Of a stretch of 64,000 nt of DNA, positions 34,214-47,390 are shown piece after piece. Both the position numbers and the translations under genes were made by a program. Under the pieces are notes generated by a model. The model searched no databases. It was not told where the DNA came from and saw nothing but the letters and a program-made list of their open reading frames with translations. Source of the DNA: Wyeomyia smithii (taxonomy: Eukaryota; Arthropoda; Insecta; Diptera; Culicidae). How positions within the stretch are numbered: the stretch's first letter is position 1; the number at the start of each line of letters is the position of its first letter. The stretch is from positions 199,404,857 to 199,468,856 of the forward strand of contig NC_073695.1 in assembly GCF_029784165.1 (NCBI RefSeq), given 5' to 3'.

Positions 34214-35867
34214 ATATCGCCAGTTGAATTCAATACTGGCACAACTCAAAACTTTGCAGTTTTGAGTTATTGATGGCAAACGATGCCAAATACGGGAACG
34301 GGAAATGTTTGTATGTTAAATTACTTGAGATTTACAAAACCTAATACCTTAAATTCAATACTTTATGAAACATGACATATTTATTCACAACTTAAAATGG
34401 AATATAGATAATATCAGTGAACTGTTTCGCTTAAAGAATGTTTCAACGTACAGGGTGAAAAACATGCGCAAATAACGTTATCCAAAAATGTCCCAGGAAA
34501 ACCAACCCGATCAAAAAATCACAAGAACTTACTGCTCAGTTGGTACGTTCGGATGTCGTCTCCAATGTGTTGAGGAAATATTATGCATTGAACCTGTGCC
34601 GGCTCAGAAAATAGTGTTTCCAAACTGTACACTCTTCGAGCCCTTTTGGGGTGAGATTGTGCCAAGCTATATGGAACGGCACAGTGTGCGGAATTCACAT
34701 TCACGACAAAATTATATCAGTATACATCAAAACACTTGCATTGTTTACATAGGGTATGTTTTTTGTCCCCACAGCATAAGGTATGTTGTCTAGCTATGGT
34801 ATTCTTTGAAATAATGACTAAAAGCTTGAGAAGCTTACTGTTCTCAATTGTTATATAGAAATCTTCAATTATTGATATTACTTATGGAATGTAGCAAAAT
34901 TTTGTACACCAATTCTATATAAACAGATTTTAAAGAAAAGAAGGAGGGTTGTGGGTACGTTTCCAGAGGTATTAAGATCTCCAATGGGATATACAGTTGT
35001 CAATGACACTTAATAATTAAAACGAAAAGTCTTCTCAAACTTCATGTCCTAACGTTTCCCCTTTTTAGGCTACCTGGAGACGCCACTATGTGTATAGAGA
35101 CTGTCTATAAGCCACGTTCTCATAACTAATTACTCTATGCATCAATTTGATCTAGCCATACATTTTTATAGAATTCATATGGTGCATAGTTTCTGATCAA
35201 CCCCCTGAAGCCCCTTAATAGTCCACGTTGTTTATGGTCGTCCCTATACTTACTGTTTTATCATGTTAGTCATGTGGATTATTCGTAGACACACTACTGT
35301 TCATTTAACAGGTATTAAATTCAACTTTTTGTTTTTGGCACAATCTTACCCCATAGAAGGGGTGAGATTGAGCCAAAGTTCATGTATTTTTAGCAAAATT
35401 ATAGTTTATTGTAACTCAACCATATTTGTTGTAGTTGATAACAAAACATTCTAGGATGCATTGGTGTATTTTGGATCGAATTCTTTGTTTAAATGTGTGC
35501 GTTAGAAGCTTAAGATCAAAAAAGCATCATTTTTTGGCACAATCTCACCCCGGATGACGGTACTATAAAGTTTCATCTCACAAAGACTTGTTTCAAAATT
35601 CACAATATTTCCAGATATATAAGTAGATGTGCCTTTATTGCACAAATCTAAAATACCCCTAAAAAGACCGAAAAATGAGGCTACAGTTCTTATAACTTGC
35701 TCATTACATGCACATGATATACCCTAACAAGTTCAATAAAAATGGGAAGTTATAGTGGGATTTTTCAAGAAAATGAAAAAAGAAATTTTTGACGCAAATT
35801 TTCAAACGCGTTTTTTTCGAAACTCTGAATTTTGAGTTGTGCCAGTATTGAATTCAAGTGACGATAT
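34214..35867. mobile_element. 1.65-kb element with ~45-bp terminal inverted repeats
   Basis: The blocks ATATCG and TTGAATTCAATACTGGCACA (from 34214) reappear inverted ending at 35867, continuing into AACTCAAAA. Inside are further paired motifs such as GGCACAATCTCACCCC and its variants (34650, 35340, 35540). No transposase frame is visible. A target duplication could not be assigned. Confidence 0.65.
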
Positions 35868-38513
35868 ACTCTGACTGTTGAGACTTGTTTGCGCCGCAAA
35901 GAGTTTGTACTTTTCCTGTTCAGTGAGGTCGTATTTATATGTGCAAACTGAAATTGAGTAGTACTTCAACTTCATTTGCACAGAATACTGCCAATGAGCG
36001 ATCAACATTTATTTACTAGGAAAAATGACTGACACGCAAGCAGCCGGGTTATCTCTCTTGTAAAAGTATTCTACTTCATCTTGCGGTCGTGGCTTTGCAC
36101 ACAACCTTCCTGTGATTTTTTAGGGGGGGGGGGGGGTTGTTAGTAGTTTAAGTATTTATGATAAATATTAGTAAATAATGAGTATGTGTATCCAATCACA
36201 AATGGTGACTTCTCAACACTGTTAGAAAAATGGTAATTTTGATTGTTGAGGTTTGTTTGCTTTCGCAATTAGGACTTATCATTCATAATTAATTCCCAAA
36301 CCTACTAATTATAAATTGATTATAAAAAACAATGTACCTACAACCTTTAAAAATGGATTGTTTCTTTAGTTTGAATAATCAAATTGTTTTTGCATAGTTT
36401 CAACGTTATCTAGACTAAAAATATAACAAAGACAGGAAACATTGTAAGATATACGGTAACAAAAAATGAAGTGATATTGGTTGCACTGCAAGGGGGTTTG
36501 TTTATCTTTTCATGACACATTTGACCCACCTCGAATAGTTTTATTGAACTCTTTCAAATAATTTTAATTACAATTTGATTTGAATAATGAGACCAACCAT
36601 AAGAAAAGCACTTTGCAGGTACGTAGTATTATCATTAGGCGTGTAATATTGAACAGGCGCATTTTATACACAGTTTTTCTAATAGTGCAAAAATCTGGGA
36701 AACAACTTGAAAACAAGTGCCATTCATGTAATAGTTAATGTTCGTTTAACCCGTGCTGTTGAAAAACATCTCCAAAACCAGGGAAAAGGGAAAAAGGCAA
36801 GATCGCGCCAAATGACCTATGGCCATTTCTCCATCCTGGACTTTTTTTAAAAGTTGCGTATTGACGTCAAGTTTCTTCAAAAAAAAAAAAATGAAAAAAA
36901 AAATTCAACTCTTTTGTTTTTAAATTGTAATTTAATGTTTATTTTAATTTTTTTTTGGTCAAAATTTTTTTTTTGTACAGTGTATGTTTTTTATGGTGCA
37001 TTTTTAATTCCCTACAACTCATTCTCAGACAGTTTTTCTATACAACCAACGGTTTCTTAGCTGCAATGCTTCGAATAAAACCTATGCCATAAGGCATACG
37101 CCCTTTTAGAATGTAACTCATGGGTGTAAAAAATCTCTCCACCTGTGAAAAATGCTCAGTTTGCTAAGCCAAATACGTGTGCAAAGTTTCATTCAAATCA
37201 AAAATGGTCGATTAAATTTTCGCGTATTTCCAGGCGATTTGAAATGATTTTGCTCAAAAGCTTGTTTTCGAAATGTGGTTGAATCACTGATGAAAAACAA
37301 CTTCTCGCGGATTATGTATTTTAAGTTGTTTTCTGTGCAGTTTTGATAACATCATTAACACAAGTTTTAGACAAGCAGCGGCAGTTTATATTCAATCTTT
37401 AATAATCTTTAAAATACAATTATGCTTTAAAAGAACATCTCGAGAACAAGAATATAACAACACAATCAATTGCGCGCATATTACTCTAATATGACTACTG
37501 TCATTGTTAATTCTTTTCTAACATGTTTTGTGTGTTACTTGGGCTGCGAATGCCTAGTGTCGCGGCGGGGCTGCCGTCTTAGGTCGCTCCGGATCAGACA
37601 CTGTTTGAGCCGCCCCTAACATGAAGAACAGACGCTTACGCAAGCTTCCTTCCCAGGAGAACAGTTCCCTATTTCCTTCCAGCGTACGTTCCCACCGGTT
37701 CACCCACCAAGTTCCCACCGGTTCACCAATCTTCCCTTGGTTGCTCGTACCACAGTCGGTACCACGTAGAGGTAGGGATAGGAGTTGCTGGGCATTATGC
37801 TTTGAACTACACTGGGGTCTATTTCATGCCAACTAGTACGGGTGTACTGCTGGTACGCTTCTGACTTTTGGCCAAAATCCCCATAAGTTCAACACTCTGT
37901 ACGTCGTGAGGTTACCGTACTTTGTGGGATCGCTTCTCTACAACAACCCTACTGGCACCAGAATCAGTTAAAATATATCTCACTGAGATTCTAACAGTTG
38001 AACAGTTGTTTCAGTAAAATCACTATAAATCTTGGAAAAAGCGTCGCACACAAATTACGTAACGCTAAAAATTTAGATTTCATACCCCTTCCCCCCTATG
38101 TAACGGTAAGTAACGTTCGATATGACCCCTCATAAAATTACGTATCGCAGAATATCTAGACCCCCCACCAAATTTTTAATTTCGATCAAACATCACAGTT
38201 ACGTAACTGTCTCTACTACCCCTCTCCCCCCGCCCTATGTAACAATAAGTAACGTAGACTCACCCTCCCAAAACCTTAAAAATGTTTATAAGGATTTGTA
38301 GTGATTTTACCGAAGCCCGTCTAATGACGGGTTTGGGAAGTAGAGCGGTAAAGAAGTGATTTCGCTTAATTGATGATTACATGATGATTACATGATTATG
38401 TAGCTTTTCTCCTAGAAAGGTATAGCAATCACTTGCAAAACCGAAAGTATAAAATTGCTCCAAAGGGCCGAATGGCATACATCACTCGACTCAGCTCGAC
38501 GAGCTGAGCATTT

Positions 38514-38515
<2 letters not shown>
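35868..38515. other. Intergenic, low-complexity tracts and repeat scraps
   Basis: Contains a G-run at about 36123-36136, an A/T-rich stretch at 36870-36990, a short piece of the 62-kb foldback family (GCAAAGTTTCATTCAAATCA near 37180-37225), a CpG-richer unidentified block at 37550-37860, and an ATTACGTAACG-type repeat at 38045-38260. No supported gene. Confidence 0.4.

Positions 38516-38594
<79 letters not shown>
38516..38594. repeat. (GT)n microsatellite
   Basis: About 39 uninterrupted GT units ending in GTATG. The matching poly(Val-Cys) and poly(His-Thr) frames on the two strands are not genes. Confidence 0.97.
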
Positions 38595-38600
<6 letters not shown>

Positions 38601-38611
38601 AGATTTTTATT

Positions 38612-39600
38612 CTCACTCACTTTTCTCAGAGATGGCTGGATCGATTTTCATGAAATTAATTGCAAATGAAAGATCTTGTTGTCCCATAAGACCCTATTAA
38701 ATTTTATTGTAATCGGATTTTTAGTTTGGGAGTTATGTATCAAAATTTAAAAATTATGAAACATCATTATCTCGAAAACTACACGATTCTCGAATCGAAC
38801 TCTCGATTTGAACAAAATTGGTTTCAAATGAACGGGTTACCTGAACCACTCTTAACTTTTGAATTTTATGAAGATTGAACGCGTGGTTCAAAAGTTATGA
38901 AAAGAAACGTGTTCTGAAGACTCTTTAATCTCACTCATGTTTCTCAGATATGGCTGGACCGATTTTCATAAAATCAGTGTCAAATGGAAGGATTAGTTGC
39001 CCCATAAGACCCAATTGATTTGTTTTGCAATCGGACTATTACTTTGCCTGTTATGTATAAAAATGTGAAATCCAGCTATGAAAAAGAACATAATCCGAAG
39101 ACTACTTAAACTCACTCACTTTTCTCAGAGATGGCTGACCCAATTTCACTAAATTAGTGTCAAACAAAAGGTTTAGCTTGAATTTTACTGTAATCGGACT
39201 GTAACTTCGTCTGTAATGTACCGAAATGTGAAAATCACGAAACTTCATTATCTCAGAAACTACACAACCGATTTGATCAATATTATTATCAGATGAGCGA
39301 GCTAGTTGAGGGTTAACTGATGAATTATGATCGAACAAGAGGTTTTAAAGTTTGGCTGCCCTATACGTTCCCATTTCATTTGATTATAATCGAGCTTAAG
39401 CAACCGTTATGTATTAAATTGTTAATAAAACAACGAAAGTCTATTATCTCAAAGATTACATGACTTATTTGAACATATCTAGTGTCATACGAACGAGTCA
39501 TCTCTCAAACTCACAAATTATAAACTTCATAACAATTTGATATGTGGCTCAAAAGTTATGGAAAGAAAACGAATTCAAAGACTATTTAAAACTATACCTG
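38612..39600. repeat. Degenerate tandem repeats with TTTCTCAGAGATGGCTG
   Basis: CTCACTCA(C/T)TTTTCTCAGAGATGGCTG-like text begins at about 38612, 38931 and 39111, each followed by a related CATAAGACCC..TAATCGGA..ATGTAT block, and a final decayed unit ends near 39600. Units are of uneven length (about 180-320 bp). No coding potential. Confidence 0.6.
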
Positions 39601-39779
39601 CTTTGATTGATGTGTGGTCTCAACGTAATTCAAATGTGGTATCATACTATTTGAACGTTCCAAATTCATTGATTCCTTGCGATATGTTTAAAGTCTACAA
39701 ATGCACGACGAATCGGCCATAGGATATGATCAAAGTCAAATAACAAATCGTTTGAAATGTTTGGTTTTATCGGAATGAC

Positions 39780-40135
39780 AACATCCTCGACTTTTGGCTT
39801 CTGTACATCGCCTTAATTCTGAATATATTCATATTGGGAGGTATTTAGTTATTTTGGTTGTTTTCCAGAAACTAAAAGTGGTCGTCTTTAGATTCAAAAT
39901 GGTGTTCAGGGTCAATGTTTGGTTTCTATGCATCATTTCGACTACGGAAATATCCATATTGAGTATTATTCGGCCATTTTCGACTGTTTCCTATAAGTTG
40001 CCATTTGGCAATTCAAAATGGTGCCTGAGGTCAATTGTTGGCTCATTGCATCATTCTGGTTCCAGAGATACTCATATTGGATGGTATTTGGTTATTTTAG
40101 GCTGTATCGGTAGTTTTCGGTTCGGTAGTTTTCGA
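39780..40135. repeat. Three tandem ~120-bp diverged units
   Basis: The block TTCAAAATGGTG..TCAAT..TTTGG..CATCATT..ATATTG..TATTT..TATTTTGG recurs at about 39780, 39890 and 40010. The 141-residue open frame at 39794-40219 arises because the unit length keeps frame. The encoded text is hydrophobic and repetitive and matches no family I know. Confidence 0.6.
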
Positions 40136-40388
40136 GCCTATATGGATCAGACAGATAGACCGGACTGCATTTTTATATGTATAGATTACAGTATCAATAT
40201 TTTAGAACCTAAAGAGTGAATATACATTTATTGGATTGAAGCGTTCATGTAAATCTATTTTTACAAATAAAAGTTTAAATGAGAAAGGCTGGGTCTGACT
40301 GCTAGGTGGATTATTTTAGGTTTTTTTTTATTTTCACTTTTTTTTCAACTTCAACATCATATAAACTAAGTTGGTTAACTTGAAGGAG

Positions 40389-40560
40389 AGCTCGTAGCTC
40401 GTTTGACATGCGAAAGGTTAAAAGTTCGAATCTTAGTAGCATCCAAACCGCTTAGTGTCGAAGAGTTACGCATGAGTTTTTTCTCAGGCTCTTTTCCATC
40501 CTCCGTTTTCACCTTTTTTTCTTACTGAATTAAAAAAGTCAGATCCGATACACAGTTGAA
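40389..40560 (+). mobile_element. Possible tRNA-derived SINE
   Basis: Has an A-box-like AGCTCGTAGCTCG and a B-box-like AGTTCGAATCT separated by about 30 bp, as in a tRNA gene. It does not fold cleanly as a tRNA, and a non-tRNA body follows. The right end is unclear and no target duplication was found. Confidence 0.4.
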
Positions 40561-43009
40561 TGAAGATATCTCGGTGAAGAAAAAGAATACTGCTCGCAAA
40601 AGAAAAGCAGTAGGTTTAGGCGAAAAGGGAAAGGTTAAAGTATAAAAATCACTACCATGGTGACAAAGATACTATTTTCCGTAGCAGTCGTTAGAGATGC
40701 AGAGGTGAACTCGGTCTCTAGTAACAACAATTGTAACACTTCCTTTCTTCCCTCCCTTATCGTAAGGACGTAGCCCGCCACAATAGATCAAATAACTGGT
40801 CGCAGTGGAAAATATAGCCAACAGGAAAAAAAAGGACGTAGCCGTGAAAAAAGCGGAAGCTACTGAATTCTTGTACATTAAAGATGGTATATTAACCCCA
40901 AATAGCCATCTATATGTGGTTCATTGTGCAACTTTACTAGCTCAGATCCATCGATGGGGGCAGCTATAAAAAGTGCGGTCGGTCAAGCTCAAGCATAAGC
41001 TCAAGATATGAACTGAGTTGGTTTACTTGTTCTGTTTTTATTCTCTACGAATATGTCGTATTACAGATATGTTTCTATTTGAAAATATAACGATTTTTCA
41101 TCAGGATTAGAGGCGTCCTGAAAAATCTGACGGAGTCTTATTGTAGGGGCAGAGACGATGAGAAATTAAAAAAAAACTCCTTAGATAATTTGTGTAAGAC
41201 GCTTAAGGCAAGGTATGATGATGAATCATAAAAAAAGACTGAAAGTTATATTGGACCTCCAGTTGGAAAACAAATTAAACCATGAGAAACATGATTAGCA
41301 AATGAACCCTGGTCAAAGTAGTATTCGTATTAAGTTAATTGCAAAAACCTATTTGACGCGGATACAACGAAATAGATTGGCCTAACTCCAGCCTTCAGCG
41401 GCACAGGGTGAGTTCTTTTCTGTTCAAATCAATTACTAACCGGAAATTTTTCACAAATTGATATTTAATAAACAGATCATAGAAGTGTCACAAAAAGTAT
41501 ATTTGTCTTACTATATTTGAGAGAAAATATTTCAATTCGCTGTAAATATGAATTTGAATTCAATTTGCTTCAGTTCAACGTCGTAACTGATTTTCTTCTT
41601 CACACAACGATCGAATAAATCTTCAACATAATTGTAACAAGTTGGTTCTCTTTGTTCGTGTGATCAAGTCATTCAATACACATACAATGTTTTTTTTTTG
41701 TCGGTAAAGCTCATCATTTTCTCATTAGCTTTTTACTTGCTTGTTACAGTTTATAGAATTTCGAATAGCTAGCGTACCCTACACGTTCGACACACTGATA
41801 TTTACAGACTGTGGTGGTGTTTTCGCTTCGAGGAGGCGTTTGCGCTTGGTAAAATGTACACATACGTATTGTAGAAGTATTACAATCTACTATAGTACTC
41901 TGATTCTGGAGGGAGAAATGTGGAAGCAGAATTCTTACGCTAATCCTTCTTTTTTTTTACTTTCTTCTAACATATTTGTGACGTGAGAGAGAAAAATATC
42001 TGTACACTATTTACAGCTGCTTTTTATGTGTGTTTATTCAGTTGTACAAAATGTTACATAGTTTGCGAGCAGCAGTTGGCTTCTTTTTAGTCTAGTGATT
42101 CAACCGTGATGGAAAATGGAAACATTTTCCTGAGATTTTTGTTCACTTCTTAGCTCTACTTTTTATTCTGCAGGTCAACACCGGATGCATTATTTTTTAG
42201 GTTTTACTTGCGTTTGAATTCACAGTTATTCTCCCTGGTGGGACTATGAATGGGTATTATTTCCCATTCTTCAGGTGCCTGTTCAGTTCGCCCACTAAGG
42301 AGACGTAATAATACCATCTTGCAGAAGACAGTTATAAGGAATTTGTGGTGCTTTCTCTATTGAGTCACGTGAAATAATTTTTGAAATTTCACGTCTCTGT
42401 TTTTCTTTTGCTTGTTACACTGAAGGTATGCAATAATACATAGCTAGTTAGCTCATTAGCGATGTTTAATTGACTGGCTAATATAATTAAAAATTAATGT
42501 ATGGTGATAAGTTTGTATTGGGAATTTATCATACACAACGTAAGTTTTTGATACTGAAAAGATGTTTACATAATCAAGCTGACTAATATTTGTCGGGTAA
42601 CCCCGGTTAATTCATCTGGATCATTTGAGGAGGTGTTAATTTTTATTCTTTATTTACTCTTTATTTTTTCTATTTTTTATTTTTGTTTCTTTGTTGAGAC
42701 TCATTCTCATATAGTGTAAAAAAGTTGCGCAGGATTTTCAGCTCAATGGAAAGGTAAAGTAGAGAAAAAAACCAAACAGAGTAAATTAAAAAAAAAACAC
42801 CTGGAAAGGTCTGTCTATTGAACTGTACAATCAATTCAAACCGAGTATCAGCACTCATGCCGTGGATTTCAGTGTAAGTCCGTCAATCTTCTCGTTTAAT
42901 TAATCCCAGCCGGAACGACCGCTAACAGCCATTAATTCAATTGCATTCCTGCAGTGTTCGTTTCGCTTCCCGGTCGTTGCTTTTTCCAGGAAACATGCAG
43001 CTTGGCCGA
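40561..43009. other. Intergenic and probable 3' UTR of the 43-kb gene
   Basis: No supported exon. A TATA-like CTATAAAAAG at about 40964 has no gene behind it. Minus-strand AATAAA signals lie in the T-rich stretch near 42645-42670, about 350 bp past the stop of the next gene. Confidence 0.35.
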
Positions 43010-44660
43010 TCAAGTGCCATTAATCTTGCAATTGCTTGATGATTTGTTCACGATCACTAGCGGGGCGTTGTTGTTGCTGTTGGCGTTATCGATTGCCATT
43101 CCGTTGCCGTGATGGTACAGGTTATTCCCACCATTTCCACTCGTGGTTCCACCACCGTTATCGTTGATGGTGGCCGTCGTGGTTATTTGTCCTCCACAGG
43201 ACTGATCACAGCCATCCATGTTCTTGGTGAGAGCTAGCCGTTCCTCCAGCGAAACCGGTGAGATTTGCGGCGCCGTCAAACTGCCCGCGTGATTTATGCT
43301 GTTCCGAGCGTGGTTCAGATGCCGGCTTCCGTTGTTGAATGATGTTTGCTGGGTGTGCTGGAATGCGCCAGGCGATATGTGAAGAGATGAGAAATATTAG
43401 TTTAATCAGTCATTGATAGTGATAGACTGCTAGAAGTAAGCGAAAGGAATTTTGTGTAGCACCAATTGAAGAAAAATGACAGCAAAGCAACAGAAAGTTA
43501 TCGTATTCGCTAAATGGTAATGAATGTTACAGGCTTGAACTTCATTTTCATTCATAACCGTGCGTATGGAAGATTGTTCGGGAGTTCAAAGCCCGAAGAA
43601 AAAGGCACAGTGTCGTTTTTTTTCAAGAATACCTCTACGCAGAGCTTGCGTGATTATGGGTGTGATGAGAGCAAATTAAAGTTTGGGGCAAAAGTTCTGC
43701 AATAAATCGAGCACTCATAAAAAGAAATTTGCAATATCAAGTAAAAATGATTCATATTCGCAATTAGTATGAAAATGTTTATATTTATTAAGTTTTATCA
43801 TCAAGATAGATAAAGTATGAAAATGTTCATTGACAGTAAGAAATATATTATTTTCATAACTTTTGTTTTGGAAGTAAACTTAAAAAACTAAGAGATAAGT
43901 TATATAACTGAAAGCTTCATAAACTTATTATTTGTTCAAAATCTCCCCCTTAAATGATGAGAATATTAAGCACGAAAAACGAAAGAGATGGCTTGGGAAT
44001 CCAGCATGTACGATCAGGCTTCCATTTAATTCCATTTTGACAGTAATAGGATTATCATTCTGATGCAATAATAATAAAATTGTACTTTCAACAATTAATT
44101 CCAACAATAATGTCATTAAATTATTATCTAAATAACCTAAGGGTTCAATGCATGTGCTAAAGCCGTGTTAGTGCAGAATAATATGTATAAACCGTTTTTG
44201 CAAAACTCTGCATTCCTGTCATTACAATGTTGATGAGTTATGAGTTTATAAGATAGGTAATGTCTAAGAAAATAATAAAATTTTGAACCGTAGAGAATAA
44301 CCAATGACAAATTACCACATAAAATATAATACCCTGGTTCAAAGTGAGCCCCAGTTCCGTACCATCAACAACAAATTAACAAGCAAAATTAGGACACCAA
44401 AGAACACCGGTAGCAATACAGTAAATCGTATAACTATATACAGTATACATAACTAGAAGGAGGTCTCTCTACCTTAATGCTAATGTTTCTTACACTGGTC
44501 AGCTGGTAGTTGCTTCTGGTGCTGGGGCTGATGTTCATCCGAGTTGCCGTGTGGTACATCGTCCGGTCGTCGTAGCCACCTACCCGCCCGCCGAGACCCC
44601 GGGGATTTCGCAGGCAGTGGCACTTTTCCAGTGCATTTTTGAACTCTCGTCGAAATTTAC
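43010..44660 (-). CDS. Last two exons of a possible rhodopsin-family GPCR (partial)
   Basis: Exon 44660-44494 opens in phase after a TTCGGTTAG acceptor and encodes KFRREFKNALEKCHCLRNPRG and a Ser/Thr-rich run. Its GTAAGA donor joins in phase 0 to exon 43357-43010 (acceptor GCGCATTCCAG), which ends in a stop. Together they give about 171 residues. The F-R-x-x-F-x-x-x-L-x-x-C pattern fits the amphipathic helix 8 that follows NPxxY in class A receptors, with a Cys pair for palmitoylation. The rest is an Asn/Gly/Thr-rich cytoplasmic tail. The seven-helix region would lie beyond 44660 and was not found within the next kilobases, so the receptor assignment is inference. Confidence 0.5.
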
Positions 44661-45813
44661 CTAACCGAAGGGCGAGAGACAAAGCAGAAAAGTAATTAAA
44701 GCATTTCACTGTTACCGCTGCTGGTATAGTTATTGTTGAGGACGGGGTTCTCGAGCTTTCTGTTCTTCGACTTTTCTTTCTCTCTATTATATAGGAAAAT
44801 TAGAAAATTTCCTAGTCAAGAGAGATGCTTTGCCTTCACGACGATAGTGCTGATTATGATTCCGAAGAGGGCTTTGTGTTATACTTTGTGGGAAATTGGT
44901 TGAACGGCAAGAAGTGACATGTACAATTAGGGTAACTTTGCGCTCGGGGACGTGCTGAACCGGGGTAATGCTGAAACTAATGGTTTGATGAGATTTGTTA
45001 AATTTGCAGTTAGCTTCGCAACTCGTTCATTCGATGTTCATCGTTACTTGCAGCAAACGATGATTTTCCTGTTCACTTGTGGCGAACGTTACAGATAGAA
45101 GTAATTTTCAGGAGAGAAAATTGAATTTTTCGTTCAGATAATCGAAAATTTTAATCTGGTTCTGATCTAAAATAATCTTGGGATAGTTGTGGCAAAGGAT
45201 GCCAGATGATGCTTCGCCAATATCTAGCATTTAGTAATCCTGGTTTGAACAATAAGTATTATTTGCAGAGGTGTAACAATAGGTTGGTGTTTTTATTTTT
45301 GATTAAAGTGAAAAGTTACTTGTGCACAGGTAATTTATTTATACACAAACTTTACGGCTCATAACGTGTGACAACAAGTCGCCATTACCGCTTAATTCAC
45401 GTTGTTTTCTCTTTTACATGCTCGGTTTTTGTTTGTGAACGATTTTACCACGTTAGATAGGCGGTAGAATTGACGGTTCGTTGTGCTTTTTGGCGGGAGA
45501 TGACTGTGTTAAAAATTCTTAAATTTATATATTTTTTTAAACCAAATTTATCGTTTCCTTCAAACAGGTGTGTCGAAACATATCGTCGTTATTACGTCAA
45601 GTTTAATTCTTATTAGGCATATACTACAAACCAAGAAAACTGCTGCTTTCTCGGTATGTATGAAGTAAATAGTTTCTTATTGGCTTTAACAAAATGGTTG
45701 GTAATATGATATGAAAGGAGCATCAAACTTAGCTCCGGCCCTAACAGCCAGCTGTCACATGTACACAACTGGTTGGTGCTGCCTAGGTAATGTTATCACG
45801 CCACAGTAGCTAA
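44661..45813. other. Probable intron or flank of the 43-kb gene
   Basis: No further coding exon is recognisable on the minus strand. AT-rich sequence. Confidence 0.35.
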
Positions 45814-46235
45814 GGGAACATTCATAAATGACGTAGCATTTGAGGGGGGAGGGGGGGTTTGCAGTTTTGTGATGAAATGTGACGAGGGGGAGGGTGGGAG
45901 TTCAAGCCAAGCTACGTAGCAAAAATGAAACTAAGAAAAAAATTTGGATTTTTCCTAATTGTTCTTTTTTATCACTGTTTTGTCTGCTTAGGGTCATTTT
46001 TATTCCTTCCTTGTCTGTTCTTGTTCATTAATGACTCAAGGTATGTTTTGGATAATAATATTTGCAAAAAAAAAATATGTGTGTGGGGGGGGGGGGGGGG
46101 TTGTTATAAAGCTACGTAATTATTATTGTGACGAATTGTGACGAATTGTGACGAATTATTGTGACGAAATGCTACGATGGGGGAGGAGGGGGTCAAAAAA
46201 ACCCAAAAAAAGCTACGTCATTTATGGATGTTCCC
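45814..46235. mobile_element. 422-bp MITE with G-rich subterminal tracts
   Basis: Starts GGGAACATTCATAAATGACG and ends with the complement of GGGAACATCCATAAATGACG, continuing as GTAGC, so the inverted repeats span about 25 bp with one mismatch. Inside are G runs (45843-45857, 45887-45898, 46085-46100) and tandem TTGTGACGAA units at 46124-46166. The target duplication is unclear. Confidence 0.85.
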
Positions 46236-46499
46236 AAAGAAAAAAGGAGCGACGTGAACGACCCCCCCCACACAAAAGTTTACTTCTTAAGACTCATAAC
46301 CGAATACAAAAAAAAAATAAAAATGCAAAAAACTTCGAAAATAACTGAGTTTTTATTAAAATTTCCAGAATCCTTCCTTTAACTTATATTTTTGTATGAC
46401 AAATTCCTTTATTTTAATTTTGACAACCCCTTTCAGGTACTTAGCACCCGGGCCCCCAAAATCTCTAATCCGACTCTGGCCATAGGTATCATTGATGTA

Positions 46500-47390
46500 A
46501 CACTATTAGGCACAAGGAAACCGGATCTTAGAAACGACTGGTTTGACAGCGAATGCAAACATGAGCATCTGGATGGCAATGTCGCAGAGCGCGAAAACGA
46601 TTCACGTGTAGAAGACAACAGGATTCCAGCGCCCAATCCCCTGGAGGTGGAGGAGGAGGATTTGCTGGAGTGGACCAGTTTCACAACAAGCTGTTGAAAT
46701 ACGATGAAGAAACACTGGCTTGAGCCGTGCACCAGTTCATTGCCGAGATTTAGAAAGAAGAACGAGTACTGGAGGTATCGTGTGCTCCATCTACAAAAAG
46801 GGCGACAAGCTGAAGTGCTGCAATTACCGGATAATCATTCTGCGGAAAGAATGCCGTGGCCAACGGTTTGATTAATGCATCGAAGACGAAGTACATGAAA
46901 GAGAGAGTTACAAGAGTTGATAGTGCTAATCTCCCGCCTCGAGTTCAGATTGGAGGTGATGAAACCGAGATGGTCGACGGGTTCGTGTACCTGGGTTCAC
47001 TTATAATCGCCGACAATGACACCTGCAGAGTAATTCATTTATCGGCGCTTCATAGCAGGAAACCGCGTCTACTTTGGCTCCCACTCCTCAAGTACCACGA
47101 ACGAGCAGAATTCGTCGCCACACCAATGGTCATCTATAGAACACGATTCGGATCGGTAATCCTCTGTGACCGTGAGACACGGACTATGCTTGTGAAGGAC
47201 CATCGCGTTCTGGCGGTCTTTGAGCGAAAAGTGGTAAATCTTCGGTGGACCGTAGATGAAGAACAGCACGTGGAGAAGGCGATTGAACCTCGAACTACAG
47301 GCTTGGGAAGACATCTATCCTCCACACCGCTAAAATTGGCAGGTTGTGGTGGGCTGGGCAGTGCACAGTCGGGAAACGCTGGCCATCAGC
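46500..47390 (+). pseudogene. RTE-clade retrotransposon fragment, central deletion
   Basis: RKPDLRNDWFDSECKHEH (46515-46570) marks the pre-RT region. After a deletion that removes most of the RT, the frame at 46856-47422 resumes with GLINASKTKYMKERV, EMVDGFVYLGSLI and AVFERKVVNLRW, typical of the region after the FADD motif. Same clade as the copies at 14, 28, 31 and 61 kb but with a different deletion. Confidence 0.8.

Noticed and set aside
38429..38700. Open frames of repeating Val-Cys (+) and His-Thr (-)
   Set aside because: They are translations of the GT microsatellite.
39780..40130. CRISPR-like or satellite array
   Set aside because: Only three diverged units, no regular spacers; the genome is eukaryotic.
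40389..40460. Possible tRNA gene
   Set aside because: B-box-like text is present, but acceptor and anticodon stems do not pair well; more likely a SINE head.
40960..41000. TATA-box promoter (CTATAAAAAG)
   Set aside because: No gene follows within several kilobases on either strand.
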